From Woeseiaceae bacterium (GTDB lineage: Bacteria; Pseudomonadota; Gammaproteobacteria; Steroidobacterales; Woeseiaceae), in the NCBI GenBank assembly GCA_021773115.1, contig JAJFKS010000006.1, forward strand, positions 1 through 64,000: a stretch of 64,000 bases of DNA. The letters are read 5' to 3'. A program made the position numbers and the translations under genes. Of the stretch, positions 34,352-45,988 are shown piece by piece (the first letter of the stretch is position 1; each line of letters begins with the position of its first letter). The notes below the pieces were generated by a model. That model ran no database searches. It saw nothing but the letters and a program-made list of their open reading frames with translations, and had not been told where the DNA came from.

Positions 34352-35429
34352 CGATTATCGACTCGTATAGCGCAATGTGTTTGTCTGCCATCGTAGCGAT
34401 CGAAAACTCTTTTTGCATCCGTTTTCGCCCGGCTGCGCTCATCGTGCGGCGCAGTTCGTCGTCATCGATCAGTGTCCTGATGTGCTCCTGCAGCTGGTCA
34501 ACATTTTCGGTTTCAGCCAGTAATCCGGTCTCGCCGTGCACGACGGCCTCCGCCATACCGCCCGCATTAAAACCCACGACTGGTACGCCAGCGGCTGCCG
34601 CTTTCAATGCGATCACGCCGAGTCCTTCCGTCAGCGCCGGATGTACAAGCAAATTGAAACAGCCGATAAAATTGTCGAGATCGGCGCGGAACCCACCGAA
34701 CTGGACGACGCCGTTGAGACCCAGCTTTGATGCCTGTATACGCAGCTCGGTATCCAGCTCCCCATCGCCGAGAATGACGACACGCAGCGGTTGTTGCGTA
34801 TGTACCAGGTTGGCCACGGCCTGTAGCAGAAAACGATGCCCCTTGCGTGGGATCAATTGACCGGCGGCCAGAATCGTGAACATGCCGTCCTTGATGCCGA
34901 ATTCGTCGCGGAACTGGCGGCAATCCGGCGTTCCCGCAAATCGTTCAGCATCGACGGCGTCGCGAATGACTTCGATGCGGTCGGCATCAATTTCGTGCTC
35001 ACGGAGCACTTTCGCGACTGCCTCCGAAATGGCGATGATGCGCTCGAAAGGCTTGTAGCGCAGCGCCGCCATCAGCCGCATTTCCGTGTTGTCGACTCGG
35101 CGCGAAACGATCGCCGGAACGTCGGCGAATACGGCCGCGAGACCGCCCAGTACATCGGCGCCGCGACGACTGTGGCAGTGCACGATATCCGGCGCCTGGT
35201 CTTTGAGAAACTGCGACAGGCGGTAGGCGAACGGCAAATCCAGGTCCCCGGCGCAGAATAGATTTTGTACCCGGATACCGGCAAGGCGGGCAACGCCGTC
35301 GATTCCCGAATCCGGCGGGCAAACGAGGGTATTGTCGTGCCCTCGCTCGCGTAAGGCATTGATCAGGTAGACAACCTGTTGCGGGCCGCCCAAAAAATGG
35401 CGCCCGGTTTCGACATGCAGTATTTTCAC
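34344..35429 (-). CDS. Glycosyltransferase family 4 protein
   Basis: A 361-residue GT-B enzyme from the GTG behind AGGGGA. The N-terminal domain has ILHVETGRHFLGGPQQVVYL and CHSRRGADV; the C-terminal donor site reads AGQLIPRKGHRFLLQA, VHPALTEGLGVIALKAAAAG and VVGFNAGGMAEAV with the EX7E-type Glu. Probably transfers a sugar to lipopolysaccharide core or another envelope glycan; acceptor unknown. Divergent from mutS. Confidence 0.88.
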   Translation of the reverse strand: MKILHVETGRHFLGGPQQVVYLINALRERGHDNTLVCPPDSGIDGVARLAGIRVQNLFCAGDLDLPFAYRLSQFLKDQAPDIVHCHSRRGADVLGGLAAVFADVPAIVSRRVDNTEMRLMAALRYKPFERIIAISEAVAKVLREHEIDADRIEVIRDAVDAERFAGTPDCRQFRDEFGIKDGMFTILAAGQLIPRKGHRFLLQAVANLVHTQQPLRVVILGDGELDTELRIQASKLGLNGVVQFGGFRADLDNFIGCFNLLVHPALTEGLGVIALKAAAAGVPVVGFNAGGMAEAVVHGETGLLAETENVDQLQEHIRTLIDDDELRRTMSAAGRKRMQKEFSIATMADKHIALYESIIDG

Positions 35430-35505
35430 TCCCCTATCATAATGAATCGTGCGCTTCGGCGCGCTGCTACTGTAGGAGGCCGCCACGCGGCCGACCAAAA
35501 ATCCA

Positions 35506-38064
35506 TTGAAAGCCGACGTCTCCCCCGTTCACACACCGATGATGCGCCAGTATCTCGGCATCAAGTCGGAATATCCGGACATGCTGGTGTTCTATCGCAT
35601 GGGCGACTTCTATGAGCTTTTTTACGACGACGCAAAGCGCGCTGCCGCCCTGCTCGACATCACGCTGACAGCGCGCGGCAAATCCGGTGGCAATGCCATT
35701 CCGATGTGCGGTGTGCCGTACCACGCCGCCGAGGGCTACCTCGCGAAACTTGTCCGCAAGGGCGAATCCGTCGCCATTTGCGAGCAGATCGGCGATCCGG
35801 CGACCAGCAAAGGACCTGTTGAACGAAAAGTCACACGGGTTGTAACACCCGGGACGCTGACCGATGAGGCCTTGCTGTCCGCGCATCGAGACAATGTTGT
35901 TGCGGCGGTTTTCGCATCCGGCGACGCCATCGGCATCGCGTGGCTGGACCTGTCCGCCGGTCGTTTCCGCATGACCGAATCCCCCGATCTCGAGTCGATG
36001 CTCGGCGAACTCGAGCGACTGCGACCCGCCGAGCTGATTGTCGATGAAGATCACAGCTTCGGCGATGCGTTTACCGATTGCAGTCGCGTTACGCGCCGAC
36101 CGCCCTGGCATTTCGAGCTCGACAGCGCAACGCGACTGCTTTGCAATCAGTTCGGCACGCGTGATCTGCACGGTTTTGGCTGCGCCGCGTACAAACGTGG
36201 CATCGCCGCCGCCGGGGCGTTGCTGCAGTATGTCAACGACACACAAAAAGCATCGTTGCCGCACCTGACATCGATTCAAGCCGAATTGCGCAACGACGCC
36301 GTCATCATGGACGGCCCGACGCGACGCAACCTCGAGCTTGAGGAATCACTAAGCGGGCACGACCAGCACACGCTGGCCGGAGTTATGGACCATTGCCAGA
36401 CGGCGATGGGCAGTCGCCTGTTGCGCCGCTGGATCCAGCGTCCGCTGCGGGACGCCAATGTTCTTCGTGCCCGCAACCAATCCCTGGATGCGCTTATCAG
36501 TGGACATGCTGTCGACGCATTGCAGGACACGCTGAACGGAATCGGTGACGTTGAGAGAATACTTTCACGCGTTGCCTTGCGGTCCGCGCGCCCACGCGAT
36601 TTACGACACCTCAGCGAAGCCCTGTCACGGTTACCCGGCCTGCAAAAACAACTCACTGCAATCGATGCACCGTTGCTCAAAGATCTCGCTGAGCAAATTG
36701 GCGAGCATCGCGAACAACAAGGCTTGCTCGAGAGAGCCATCATTGATAGTCCGCCGATGCTGATTCGCGACGGCGGCGTCATCAGGGATGGCTACGACGA
36801 GGAACTTGATGACCTTCGTGCAATTGCCGAAAACGCGGACCAATACCTCATTGATCTGGAGAAACGTGAACGCGCGCGTACTGGCATCGCGACCCTCAAG
36901 CTTGGCTACAATCGCGTGCACGGCTACTACATCGAGATCAGCCGCATGCAGGCTGAAAAAGCGCCGGTAGAATATGTGCGCCGCCAAACCCTGAAGGCCG
37001 CCGAGCGCTATATCACGCCGGAATTAAAGGAATTTGAAGACAAGGTTCTCGGTGCTCGCGATCGTGCGCTGACACGCGAAAAAGTCCTGTACGAAGATTT
37101 GCTGGACAAATTGCACGTGGTTCTCGGCGGCTTGCAGCTTAGTGCTGCCGGTCTGGCTGAGCTCGACGTGCTCGCCTGTTTCGCTGAGCGTGCACAAACG
37201 CTCAGGCTGTCACAGCCGGAGTTCTGTGCTGAGCCTTGTATTGAAATCGAAGGCGGCCGTCACCTCGTTGTCGAACAGGTTATCGATACAGCATTTATTG
37301 CCAATGACCTGACGCTCGGCGAGGCGACTCGGCTGCTGGTTATCACCGGCCCGAATATGGGCGGCAAATCGACCTACATGCGTCAAACTGCACTGATCAT
37401 CATCTTGTCGCACATCGGCAGTTTTGTACCCGCCGAACGTCTGACGGTCGGCCCGATCGATCGAATATTCACGCGCATTGGCGCATCTGACGATCTTGCC
37501 GGTGGTCGCTCGACGTTCATGGTCGAGATGACCGAAACGGCGACTATTTTGAACAACGCCAGCGAACAAAGCCTGGTACTGATGGATGAAATCGGTCGTG
37601 GCACCAGCACTTTTGACGGCCTGTCACTGGCGTGGGCAGCGGCGCACCACATGGTTGATAAAGTGAAAGCCTTTACATTGTTCGCGACACACTATTTCGA
37701 ACTGACGGCACTCGCACAGGAATTGACCGGTTGCGAAAATGTGCACCTTGATGCGACCGAACACAACGGCAATCTCGTGTTTCTGCATGCTGTCAAGAAA
37801 GGCCCGGCCAATCAAAGCTACGGGCTGCAAGTGGCCTCATTGGCTGGCGTCCCCGGTGACGTGATCCGGCGCGCCAGGGCCTATCTCAAGACGCTCGAAT
37901 CGCAGCAGGTCGCACACCGCAACAGTCCACAGGGCCAACTAGAGCTGAGCGTCGAACCCGAAGCGCCAGATGATCCGGTGCGCGAAGCCCTCGACGCACT
38001 CGACCCGGATGCGCTGTCACCACGCCAGGCCCTGGAGGCAATCTACAAACTCAAAAAGCTCTGA
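35506..38064 (+). CDS. mutS: DNA mismatch repair protein MutS
   Basis: An 852-residue mismatch-recognition ATPase. The Phe-x-Glu mismatch wedge is in [18 protein letters not shown], the connector and lever domains follow, Walker A is [13 protein letters not shown] and the dimer ATPase helices include [15 protein letters not shown] and [10 protein letters not shown]-terminal beta-clamp/tetramerisation tail is present ([17 protein letters not shown]). The proposed TTG start gives [16 protein letters not shown]; the tandem ATG twelve codons on is the alternative. Confidence 0.98.
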   Translation: MKADVSPVHTPMMRQYLGIKSEYPDMLVFYRMGDFYELFYDDAKRAAALLDITLTARGKSGGNAIPMCGVPYHAAEGYLAKLVRKGESVAICEQIGDPATSKGPVERKVTRVVTPGTLTDEALLSAHRDNVVAAVFASGDAIGIAWLDLSAGRFRMTESPDLESMLGELERLRPAELIVDEDHSFGDAFTDCSRVTRRPPWHFELDSATRLLCNQFGTRDLHGFGCAAYKRGIAAAGALLQYVNDTQKASLPHLTSIQAELRNDAVIMDGPTRRNLELEESLSGHDQHTLAGVMDHCQTAMGSRLLRRWIQRPLRDANVLRARNQSLDALISGHAVDALQDTLNGIGDVERILSRVALRSARPRDLRHLSEALSRLPGLQKQLTAIDAPLLKDLAEQIGEHREQQGLLERAIIDSPPMLIRDGGVIRDGYDEELDDLRAIAENADQYLIDLEKRERARTGIATLKLGYNRVHGYYIEISRMQAEKAPVEYVRRQTLKAAERYITPELKEFEDKVLGARDRALTREKVLYEDLLDKLHVVLGGLQLSAAGLAELDVLACFAERAQTLRLSQPEFCAEPCIEIEGGRHLVVEQVIDTAFIANDLTLGEATRLLVITGPNMGGKSTYMRQTALIIILSHIGSFVPAERLTVGPIDRIFTRIGASDDLAGGRSTFMVEMTETATILNNASEQSLVLMDEIGRGTSTFDGLSLAWAAAHHMVDKVKAFTLFATHYFELTALAQELTGCENVHLDATEHNGNLVFLHAVKKGPANQSYGLQVASLAGVPGDVIRRARAYLKTLESQQVAHRNSPQGQLELSVEPEAPDDPVREALDALDPDALSPRQALEAIYKLKKL

Positions 38065-38070
38065 AAGTCC

Positions 38071-38730
38071 TTACTCCGCTTTCAGGAATTCGCCACGCCG
38101 GATAAACGCCGCGGCCTGGTCAGCAACGTTGGCTGACACCAGCATTCCCTTATGGCTGACGGGCAGGACGATGTGGTCCTTCGCACCTCGCAGGCGAGTT
38201 TCCGCGACGGCTATGGTGCCGTCGTTGTCTTCATGAAAGTCGGCCAGGAAACGTCCGATGCCGAATGGCACATCGCCGGCAATCACACCAATATCACGCT
38301 CGATAGCAACATGCGCCGCCCAATCGTTGGCCGATTGATGGACCATTGCGTCCGGCACTGATTTACCGACGATATCCTCCGCCCAGACGAGCTGATTGAG
38401 GTAAGCGGCGGCTCGCGATCCGCACAGCGGCGAACCCAGGCACACGACCCTGCCCGGCAGGAAGTCGGGGTTGCGTGCGTGCATTCGAAGTGCAAGCACG
38501 CCACCAAGACTGTGGCCGATGATGTGTGCCGAATCGGGTCTACTTTTCTGAATGAACGACTGTAACGCAGCGGCGTTTTCATCGAGAGCACCACGAACCG
38601 ATGGGTAGCTGAACAACAAAACCTGCATGCCGTATTCGCGCTCGAGTCGGCGCTTGATCAGATACATGCCCGCGCCATGGGACAAGTATCCATGCACGCA
38701 GATTACGATTTCGCGAGTGTCACTCAGTAC
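38071..38730 (-). CDS. Alpha/beta hydrolase, lipase-like
   Basis: About 219 residues from a GTG 11 bp inside the aspS end. The core has [12 protein letters not shown], nucleophile elbow [10 protein letters not shown], a late Asp (DNDGTIAV) and the catalytic His ([10 protein letters not shown]). This is the PGAP1/lipase-class fold used on carboxyl esters. No signal peptide, so cytoplasmic. Substrate unknown. Confidence 0.87.
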   Translation of the reverse strand, partial: VLSDTREIVICVHGYLSHGAGMYLIKRRLEREYGMQVLLFSYPSVRGALDENAAALQSFIQKSRPDSAHIIGHSLGGVLALRMHARNPDFLPGRVVCLGSPLCGSRAAAYLNQLVWAEDIVGKSVPDAMVHQSANDWAAHVAIERDIGVIAGDVPFGIGRFLADFHEDNDGTIAVAETRLRGAKDHIVLPVSHKGMLVSANVADQAAAFIRRGEFLKAE

Positions 38731-40492
38731 GTGGTGCCCGCAGGCGGATGCCGGTTTCCTTGAGCTGTTCCGCCGAGACTTCACCGGGCGCATTGGTTAA
38801 AGGGCAACTCGCCGTTTGCGTTTTCGGAAATGCGATAACGTCACGGATACTTTCCGCGCCTGCCATCAGCATGACGATGCGATCGAGCCCGAATGCGACA
38901 CCACCGTGAGGCGGGCAACCGTATTGTAATGCTTCCAGGAGAAAGCCGAACTTCTCATTGGCTTCGTCCTTGCTGATACCCAGCAAGTCAAACACAGCTG
39001 CCTGAATATCCTGATCATGAATACGAATCGAACCGCCGCCGATTTCAGACCCATTCAGCACCATATCGTATGCGCGCGACAAAGCATTTCCGGCATCGGC
39101 TTTGAGTGCCTCAGCATCGTTGACTGACGGCGCGGTAAACGGGTGGTGTAAGGCGGTCCAGCGCTTGGTGGTCTTGTCTTTCTCGAACATTGGAAAATCA
39201 ATGACCCACAATGGTGCCCAGCCATCGGCGACGAGACCTCGGTCTTCGCCGACTTTTACACGCAGTGCGCCCAACGCGTCGTTCACCACGCGTGCTTTGT
39301 CCGCACCGAAGAAAATCAGGTCGCCAGACTTCGCGCCTGTGCGTTCGAGGATGCCTGCGACCACCGCGTCGGGCAGGAACTTGAGAATCGGCGACTGCAG
39401 GCCGTCGGCGCCTGCATCGAGATCATTCACTTTGATATAAGCGAGACCCTTGGCGCCGTAGCGACCGACGTAGGCGGTGTAATCGTCAATGACCTTGCGG
39501 CTCATCTCTGCGCCGCCGGGAACACACAGCGCAGCAACACGTCCTTCGGGATCAGCGGCCGGTCCGGCAAACACTTTAAATTCGACTGAACTCATCAGGT
39601 CGGCGACTTCGATCAGTTGCAGATCGATACGTAAGTCGGGTTTGTCGGAACCGTAACGCTGCATAGCATCGGCATACGTCATGCGCGGAAATGTTTTCGC
39701 GAGATCGATGTCCATGGTCTTCTTAAAGACGTGACGAATCATGCCTTCCATCGTTGCCATGACCGCCTCTTCGTCGACGAAACTCATCTCGATGTCGAGC
39801 TGCGTAAATTCCGGCTGGCGATCCGCACGCAGATCTTCGTCACGGAAACAGCGAACGATCTGGTAGTAGCGATCGAGGCCGGACATCATCAGCAGCTGTT
39901 TAAAAATCTGTGGCGACTGCGGCAGTGCGAAGAATTTGCCGGGGTGTGTGCGGCTCGGAACGATGTAGTCGCGAGCGCCTTCCGGCGTTGCTCTCGTCAG
40001 CATCGGCGTTTCAACATCGATAAAACCATCGGCGTCGAGATAATTGCGCATTGCGGCAGTAACTTTATGTCGCAGCATCAGGTTGCCGAGCATGTTTTCA
40101 CGGCGCAGGTCGAGGTAGCGATACTTCAGGCGAATGTCTTCATTGGCCTGTTCGTCGTGGTGGAAAGGCGGAGTCTCAGACTTGTTTAAGGTGGTCAACT
40201 CCTGCGCCAGCACTTCGACCTGACCGGTGCGCATATTCGGGTTGACGGTACCGTCGGGGCGCGGACGCACCAGGCCCTTGACCTTCAACACATATTCGGA
40301 GCGGATGCGCTCGGCCTCGGCAAAGATTTCCGGCCGGTCGGGATCGAACACGACCTGCAGCAGGCCTTCGCGGTCACGCAGATCGATAAAAATCACACCG
40401 CCGTGGTCGCGACGCCTGTGGACCCAGCCGCACACCTCGATTTCCTGCCCGTTCAGAGACTCGTTGATCTCGCCGCAATAATGGCTACGCAT
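38720..40492 (-). CDS. aspS: Aspartyl-tRNA synthetase
   Basis: A 590-residue class IIb synthetase: OB-fold anticodon domain ([24 protein letters not shown]), motif 2 [18 protein letters not shown], a bacterial GAD insertion, and motif 3 [13 protein letters not shown]. Length matches bacterial AspRS. Whether it is discriminating or also charges tRNA-Asn was not determined here, since gatCAB is not in the window. Confidence 0.98.
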   Translation of the reverse strand: MRSHYCGEINESLNGQEIEVCGWVHRRRDHGGVIFIDLRDREGLLQVVFDPDRPEIFAEAERIRSEYVLKVKGLVRPRPDGTVNPNMRTGQVEVLAQELTTLNKSETPPFHHDEQANEDIRLKYRYLDLRRENMLGNLMLRHKVTAAMRNYLDADGFIDVETPMLTRATPEGARDYIVPSRTHPGKFFALPQSPQIFKQLLMMSGLDRYYQIVRCFRDEDLRADRQPEFTQLDIEMSFVDEEAVMATMEGMIRHVFKKTMDIDLAKTFPRMTYADAMQRYGSDKPDLRIDLQLIEVADLMSSVEFKVFAGPAADPEGRVAALCVPGGAEMSRKVIDDYTAYVGRYGAKGLAYIKVNDLDAGADGLQSPILKFLPDAVVAGILERTGAKSGDLIFFGADKARVVNDALGALRVKVGEDRGLVADGWAPLWVIDFPMFEKDKTTKRWTALHHPFTAPSVNDAEALKADAGNALSRAYDMVLNGSEIGGGSIRIHDQDIQAAVFDLLGISKDEANEKFGFLLEALQYGCPPHGGVAFGLDRIVMLMAGAESIRDVIAFPKTQTASCPLTNAPGEVSAEQLKETGIRLRAPRTE

Positions 40493-40555
40493 TGGAAATC
40501 CTAAGGAAAACCCTTGAAAAAAGAGGCGGAATGGTACGGTCTGGGGGCTGGCTTA

Positions 40556-41230
40556 TCAAGCCGTGTCGTCAGGCTTATCAAACGGTAAATCCTTGGTCAG
40601 CCCTTTCCGCCAGGTCGGTACGACCACGCCCAGCGAGATAATCATCTTCAATGCCTCGTCAACTTCCATGTCCAGTTCCGTCACGTCACTCTTTGGCGCG
40701 ATGATAATGAAGCCGGAGGTCGGGTTCGGCGTTGTCGGTACGAAGCAGCAAATCACATCCTCACCCGTACGCCCCTCGATTTCACCCAACTGACTGGCGG
40801 TCTGAAACGCAAGGCTGTAGAGACCTTTTCGCGGGTACTCGACCAGCAAAACTTTCTTGAAGGACGTACTGGTGTCCGAGAATACGATCTCGGCGAAATT
40901 CTTTGCCGCCGAATAAATCGCGCGCACGACCGGAATACGATCCAGCAGCTTTTCCCAGCCACCGACCAACGCGCGGCCAACGAAATTGGCGACGAATACG
41001 CCGGTCAGCAGGATGACGACGAATATCAGGATAACGCCAAAACCCGGTATTTCGACTGGATTTTCGGTACCGAACCAGTTTTTCAACAGGTTGCTCGGTT
41101 GATAGCTCGCCGGAATGTAACCGATCGACTTGTCCATCTGCCGGACCGCAAGCCGAATCAAGAAAAGTGTCGCCCCGAGGGGAATCCAGACGAGAAGTCC
41201 AGCAACCAGGTATCGGCGGAAGCCCTTCAA
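40556..41230 (-). CDS. DUF502 membrane protein
   Basis: A 224-residue protein with two helices (YLVAGLLVWIPLGATLFLIRLAV; GVILIFVVILLTGVFVANFVG) followed by a conserved cytoplasmic region: LLDRIPVVRAIYSAAKNFAE, CCFVPTTPNPTSGFIIIAP, MDVDEALKMIISLGVV-like MEVDEALKMIISLGV. The family is widespread and of unknown function, often near aspS. It overlaps fmdB by 4 bp. Confidence 0.92.
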   Translation of the reverse strand: MKGFRRYLVAGLLVWIPLGATLFLIRLAVRQMDKSIGYIPASYQPSNLLKNWFGTENPVEIPGFGVILIFVVILLTGVFVANFVGRALVGGWEKLLDRIPVVRAIYSAAKNFAEIVFSDTSTSFKKVLLVEYPRKGLYSLAFQTASQLGEIEGRTGEDVICCFVPTTPNPTSGFIIIAPKSDVTELDMEVDEALKMIISLGVVVPTWRKGLTKDLPFDKPDDTA

Positions 41231-41586
41231 TTCGATGCCGCCTTGCTGCCGGTCGCTTTCTTGGTCTCAGTTTTGGTTTTGGTTTCAGTTTTGGTTTCAG
41301 TTTTGGTTTCGACCTTGGCTTCCACCTTCGCCGGTTTGTCTGTTGAGTCTGTCTTTTTTGTGTCCGGTTTCGCTTCCGGCTCGCCGGCGAGATTGCGCTT
41401 GTCACCGGTCTTGAAGTCAGTCTCGTACCAGCCAGCACCTTTCAACCGAAATTTCGGTGCAGACAGCTGTTTCTGCAACGTTGCTTCGCCACATTCCGGG
41501 CATTCCACCAGTCGTGGCTCAGTCATTTTCTGCAGAGCATCGAACGTATGATCGCAGCTCTTGCAGACATATCCGTAAATCGGCAT
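41227..41586 (-). CDS. FmdB-type zinc-ribbon protein with repetitive tail
   Basis: A 119-residue protein. The first 45 residues are a zinc ribbon (YGYVCKSCDHTFDALQ, then VECPECGE) of the FmdB/CxxC_CXXC_SSSS family. The C-terminal half is a low-complexity Lys/Thr/Glu run (repeats of KTET and KTKTE) encoded by tandem 12-bp units of TTTTGGTTTCAG on the plus strand. Repeat number is likely variable. Placed before DUF502-aspS as in many gammaproteobacteria. Confidence 0.92.
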   Translation of the reverse strand: MPIYGYVCKSCDHTFDALQKMTEPRLVECPECGEATLQKQLSAPKFRLKGAGWYETDFKTGDKRNLAGEPEAKPDTKKTDSTDKPAKVEAKVETKTETKTETKTKTETKKATGSKAASN

Positions 41587-41662
41587 CTAGAAAATCTCCG
41601 TGTCAATGCTGGTTGCCGAAGGGCGCGCATTATAGCCCACTCATCGCTCCTGGAAACGGATA

Positions 41663-44242
41663 TTACGCCGCATTCAGGAACTCAAGCTGATCACCGTCCA
41701 CGCCCACTTCGATCACATCACCGGGTCTGAATTTGCCCTCGAGTATCTGCTGCGCCAGTGGATTTTCAACTTGTTGCTGGATGGCGCGTTTCAGTGGCCG
41801 TGCGCCATAGACTGGATCGAATCCAGCGTTCGCAAGCCTGTCACGCGCCGCATCGGACAGGCGAATCGCGATGTCCCGATCGGCCAGGCGCTCGCGCAGA
41901 TAGCCAAGCTGGATGTCGACAATCTTGCGAATATGCTCACGTGCCAGCGGATGAAACACTACGAGATCGTCGATTCGGTTGACAAATTCCGGCCGAAAAT
42001 GGCTGCCGACAATGTCCATGATCGCGGTCTTCATGGCATCGTAATTCTCTTCGCCCGCCATCTCCTGGATCAGCTGCGACCCGAGGTTTGATGTCATCAC
42101 AATTACCGTGTTGCGGAAATCGACCGTGCGGCCCTGACCATCGGTCAGTCGACCATCGTCCAGCACCTGCAGCAGGACGTTAAAGACGTCGGGGTGCGCT
42201 TTCTCAACTTCGTCGAGCAAGATGACTGAGTACGGACGGCGGCGAACTGCTTCCGTCAGATAGCCACCCTCTTCATAACCAACATAGCCCGGCGGCGCAC
42301 CAATCAGGCGTGCGACCGAGTGCTTTTCCATGAATTCGGACATGTCGATTCGCACCATCGCATCATCGGTGTCGAACATGAAATCTGCCAGCGCTTTGGT
42401 CAGTTCGGTTTTACCGACACCGGTCGGTCCCAAGAACAGGAATGAGCCAATCGGTCGCTTCGGGTCAGACAGGCCGGCGCGCGAACGTCGAATCGCGTTC
42501 GCGACGGCCGTTACCGCTTCGTGCTGTCCCACGACCCGCTTCTCAACCACCGATTCCATCTGCAGCAATTTGCCCTTCTCACCTTCGAGCATCTTGCTGA
42601 CCGGGATGCCGGTCCACTTCGAGACAATTTCGGCCACCTCTTCATCGGTAACGTTGTTGCGCAGCAGTGTGTTTTCTTTTTGATCGGCCTGCATGGCATC
42701 TGCCAACTGCTTTTCGAGTTCGGGGATGCGCCCGTATTGCAGTTCTGACATGCGCGCGAGATCGTTTGCGCGATGCGCCGTTTCCAGCTCCAGCTTCGCG
42801 CGCTCAAGTTCTTCTTTAATATGCGTCGTGCCCTGCATCGCAGCTTTCTCAGCTTTCCAGATTTCATCCAGATCCGCGAATTCGCGCTCCAGATCTCCAA
42901 GTTGCGTTTCGATATCGCTCAATCGCTTGACGGAGGCATCGTCAGACTCTTTCTTTAGTGCCTCGCGTTCAATCTTCAGCTGGATGATGCGTCGCTCAAG
43001 CCGATCCATTGCCTCCGGCTTCGAATCAATCTCAATTCGAATCCGTGATGCGGCCTCGTCAATTAAATCGATGGCTTTGTCTGGCAGCTGACGATCACTG
43101 ATGTAACGGTGCGACAGCGTCGCGGCGGCGACGATTGCCGGATCCGTTATTTCGACACCGTGATGTACTTCGTAACGTTCTTTGAGGCCGCGCAGAATAG
43201 CAATCGTGTCCTCAACCGTCGGTTCCTGTACGAGAACTTTTTGGAATCGACGCTCAAGTGCCGCGTCCTTCTCCAGGTACTGACGATATTCGTTCAGCGT
43301 CGTCGCGCCGACACAATGCAGCTCGCCGCGCGCGAGCGCAGGCTTGAGCATGTTGCCGGCATCCATGGAGCCCTCTGCCTTGCCCGCGCCAACCACCGTG
43401 TGCAGCTCATCGATAAACAGGATGACCTGACCTTCCTGTTTCGCGAGATCATTGAGCACGCCTTTGAGGCGTTCTTCGAATTCACCCCGAAATTTCGCAC
43501 CTGCAATCAAAGAACCCATGTCGAGCGACAAGATACGCTTGCCGCGCAAGCCTTCCGGTACTTCATTATTGACGATGCGTTGTGCGAGGCCCTCAATAAT
43601 CGCCGTCTTGCCAACGCCCGGCTCGCCGATTAGCACCGGATTGTTTTTCGTGCGGCGTTGCAGGATCTGAATTGTGCGGCGAATCTCGTCGTCGCGACCG
43701 ATGATTGGATCCAGCTTGCCCTGCTCGGCGCGCTCAGTCAGGTCAATCGTGAATTTTTCCAGTGCCTGTCGAGAGTCTTCGGCATTGGGATCGTTGACCT
43801 GCTGTCCGCCACGCAATTCGTCGATGGCCACTTCGATTGCACCCTTCACGGCCCCTGCCTGTTCGAGCATCGATTTGAGTGGTGATTTCGCATCCAGGGC
43901 AGCAAGCACAAACAAGTCACTGGAAATAAACTGGTCATTGCGTTGCTGCGCCAGCTTGTCCGTGATGTTGAGCAATTTTGTCAGGTCATTGCCCAGGTGA
44001 ACATCGCCGCCCGAACCTTCAACTTTCGGCAAGCGGTCGATGGCATCGCCGAGATGTGAGCGCAGCAAGTTCACTTTCACGCCGGCTTTGGTCAAGAGGC
44101 CCCGCATGCTGCCGCCCTGTTGGTCGAGTAGTGCAACAAGGACGTGGGCTGGTTCGATGAACTGGTGGTCCTGCCCCACAGCCAGAGACTGGGCGTCTGC
44201 AAGTGCCATCTGGAATTTACTTGTCAGCTTATCTGATCGCAT
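41663..44242 (-). CDS. clpB: Disaggregase ClpB
   Basis: An 859-residue AAA+ chaperone: N-domain ([15 protein letters not shown]), first ATPase Walker [10 protein letters not shown], long coiled-coil M domain (about 405-525), second ATPase GPTGVGKTE, sensor and C-terminal regions. With DnaK it rescues aggregated proteins. Length is typical (857). A heat-shock-type promoter lies upstream in the end of pgeF. Confidence 0.98.
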   Translation of the reverse strand: MRSDKLTSKFQMALADAQSLAVGQDHQFIEPAHVLVALLDQQGGSMRGLLTKAGVKVNLLRSHLGDAIDRLPKVEGSGGDVHLGNDLTKLLNITDKLAQQRNDQFISSDLFVLAALDAKSPLKSMLEQAGAVKGAIEVAIDELRGGQQVNDPNAEDSRQALEKFTIDLTERAEQGKLDPIIGRDDEIRRTIQILQRRTKNNPVLIGEPGVGKTAIIEGLAQRIVNNEVPEGLRGKRILSLDMGSLIAGAKFRGEFEERLKGVLNDLAKQEGQVILFIDELHTVVGAGKAEGSMDAGNMLKPALARGELHCVGATTLNEYRQYLEKDAALERRFQKVLVQEPTVEDTIAILRGLKERYEVHHGVEITDPAIVAAATLSHRYISDRQLPDKAIDLIDEAASRIRIEIDSKPEAMDRLERRIIQLKIEREALKKESDDASVKRLSDIETQLGDLEREFADLDEIWKAEKAAMQGTTHIKEELERAKLELETAHRANDLARMSELQYGRIPELEKQLADAMQADQKENTLLRNNVTDEEVAEIVSKWTGIPVSKMLEGEKGKLLQMESVVEKRVVGQHEAVTAVANAIRRSRAGLSDPKRPIGSFLFLGPTGVGKTELTKALADFMFDTDDAMVRIDMSEFMEKHSVARLIGAPPGYVGYEEGGYLTEAVRRRPYSVILLDEVEKAHPDVFNVLLQVLDDGRLTDGQGRTVDFRNTVIVMTSNLGSQLIQEMAGEENYDAMKTAIMDIVGSHFRPEFVNRIDDLVVFHPLAREHIRKIVDIQLGYLRERLADRDIAIRLSDAARDRLANAGFDPVYGARPLKRAIQQQVENPLAQQILEGKFRPGDVIEVGVDGDQLEFLNAA

Positions 44243-44287
44243 TTTTGTACCTGTCCCGCTAAGCGGAAAATATTGAATTGACCCTAT

Positions 44288-44315
44288 AAATTGCGCCTAG
44301 GACATCGATTTCAAG
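44288..44315 (-). promoter_or_regulatory. Probable sigma-32 promoter of clpB
   Basis: Minus strand CTTGAAA (44309-44315) matches the heat-shock -35 exactly; 13 bp later CGCAATTT (44288-44295) resembles the -10 CCCCATNT with two mismatches. It lies 46 bp before the clpB start, overlapping the pgeF stop. Confidence 0.5.
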
Positions 44316-44961
44316 GGGCCGCCACGGCCACAAAACTGACCATGTGACCGCAATTTGGATCGCGCCGGAAAGAATGGAATCGGTTTACGTCCTGAAAAGT
44401 GCAAAACCCGCCGCCGTAAGTCCGGGTCACGCCGGCTGCCGCCAGACGCTGCCGCGCCAGCCCATACAAATCTGCCTGCCAGCGGCCACGCGAATTCAGC
44501 TCGAAACAGTCTGCGGCTGCGGCATCATGGGCGACAAACGCGGATTTAACCTCATCTCCGACCTCAAATGATGGCTGCGAGATCGCTGGCCCGAGCCAGG
44601 CCAGAATTTGGCCGGGATCCTTGATCTCCATCGCCGCAACCGCGTTTTCGAGAACGCCAGCGGCCAGTCCGCGCCAGCCCGCATGCGCCGCGGCAACCGC
44701 GCCAGCGTTAGAACACAGTAAGACCGGCAGGCAATCGGCCGTTCGGACCACGCACAGGTGTTGCGGATTCCTGCTGACTGATCCGTCCGCTATGGGCGGC
44801 GACGCGTAGCGTTTCGCTTCGACAATATCGGCGCCGTGTACCTGCTTTAACCAGCAGGGAGCGCCGGCAAGATTCAATGCTTCGAAACGCCCATCGCGCA
44901 AGCTTGTTCCGGCAATGATGGTATCGGGTGCTGGCCAATCGGCGGCAATCCAGCTAGCCAT
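44311..44961 (-). CDS. pgeF: Purine nucleoside phosphorylase / laccase-domain protein (YfiH)
   Basis: A 216-residue protein from MASWIAAD. It carries the family's metal-site motifs: LKQVHGADIV (His), RTADCLPVLL (Cys) and AAHAGWRGLA (His), and a GPAIS segment. Members act on purine nucleosides and in E. coli correct peptidoglycan precursors. The ATG overlaps the rluD stop. Confidence 0.93.
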   Translation of the reverse strand: MASWIAADWPAPDTIIAGTSLRDGRFEALNLAGAPCWLKQVHGADIVEAKRYASPPIADGSVSRNPQHLCVVRTADCLPVLLCSNAGAVAAAHAGWRGLAAGVLENAVAAMEIKDPGQILAWLGPAISQPSFEVGDEVKSAFVAHDAAAADCFELNSRGRWQADLYGLARQRLAAAGVTRTYGGGFCTFQDVNRFHSFRRDPNCGHMVSFVAVAAP

Positions 44962-45907
44962 TTGCACTACTCTGACGCAGCGTCTCGATGAGTATCTGGA
45001 AATCGTCCGGAGGTGCAACTTCGAATGCCAGTGGCTCAGCGCTCACCGGGTGCTTGAACGCCAGGCGTGTCGCATGCAGTGCCTGGCGCTTGAAATGGCG
45101 CAGAACCTGTATCAGCTCCTCCGACGCAGCTTTTGGCAGTGCCAGCCGGCCGCCATAGGTCGGGTCACCCACCAATGAATGGCGGCGATGCGCGAAATGC
45201 ACCCGGATCTGGTGTGTCCGTCCGGTTTCAAGTTTCACATCGACATAGGTATAGGCCGTGAAGCGCTCCTTGACGGTGTAGTGGGTAACCGCCGGCTTGC
45301 CGTTTTGCTGCACGCTCTGGCGCTTGCGATCGACTGGATGGCGGCCGATCGGTTCACGAATGGTGCCACCGCCGGTTAATTCGCCGTTGCAAACGGCGAG
45401 GTAGTGGCGCTCGATTTCCCGCTCAGCGAGCAAACGGACGAGCGCCGTATGCACCGTGAGCGTTTTGGCAACCAACAGCAAGCCGCTGGTGTCTTTGTCC
45501 AGCCGATGAATGATACCGGCCCGCGGCACTTCCTCGAGCGTCGCGACATGGTGTAACAGACCGTTCATGAGTGTCCCGGCATGATTGCCAGCGCCAGGAT
45601 GGACGACCAGCCCGGCGGCCTTATTCACCACCAGCAAATGATCGTCTTCGTAAACGATATCGAGCGCCATGGGCTCGGCCTCGGCTGTAATCGTCGCTTC
45701 TGGCTGCGGTTCGAAATAGACGGTTTCCCCGCCCGACACCGCATCCTTCGGGCGTTTCGGGCCACCCTCCACGCTGATCGCACCGGACAGCAGCCAGTCC
45801 TTCAGGCGGCTGCGGGAATATTCCGGAAACATCTTCGCCAGTGCCTGGTCCAATCTCAGGCCAACGAACTCGGCGGGAATCGTGACAATTTGTTTTTCGG
45901 CACTCAT
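44954..45907 (-). CDS. rluD: 23S rRNA pseudouridine synthase RluD
   Basis: A 317-residue enzyme from MSAEKQ. N-terminal S4 RNA-binding domain (GLRLDQALAKMFPEYSRSRL), then the RluA-type catalytic domain with HRLDKDTSGLLLVAK (catalytic Asp) and ETGRTHQIRVH. It makes pseudouridines of helix 69. Divergent from bamD, as is usual in gammaproteobacteria. Confidence 0.95.
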   Translation of the reverse strand: MSAEKQIVTIPAEFVGLRLDQALAKMFPEYSRSRLKDWLLSGAISVEGGPKRPKDAVSGGETVYFEPQPEATITAEAEPMALDIVYEDDHLLVVNKAAGLVVHPGAGNHAGTLMNGLLHHVATLEEVPRAGIIHRLDKDTSGLLLVAKTLTVHTALVRLLAEREIERHYLAVCNGELTGGGTIREPIGRHPVDRKRQSVQQNGKPAVTHYTVKERFTAYTYVDVKLETGRTHQIRVHFAHRRHSLVGDPTYGGRLALPKAASEELIQVLRHFKRQALHATRLAFKHPVSAEPLAFEVAPPDDFQILIETLRQSSANG

Positions 45908-45988
45908 GACTAAGCCATAGTTTACGGTATACTCGCCGACCTTAAAGCACCCTGGTGGCTGCGGTGGCACCCTTTAAAAGACGACAGT

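Noticed and set aside
41245..41340. Possible CRISPR-like array
   Set aside because: The repeats are contiguous 12-bp units without spacers, lie inside the fmdB frame and encode its tail. No CRISPR array was seen elsewhere in the window.
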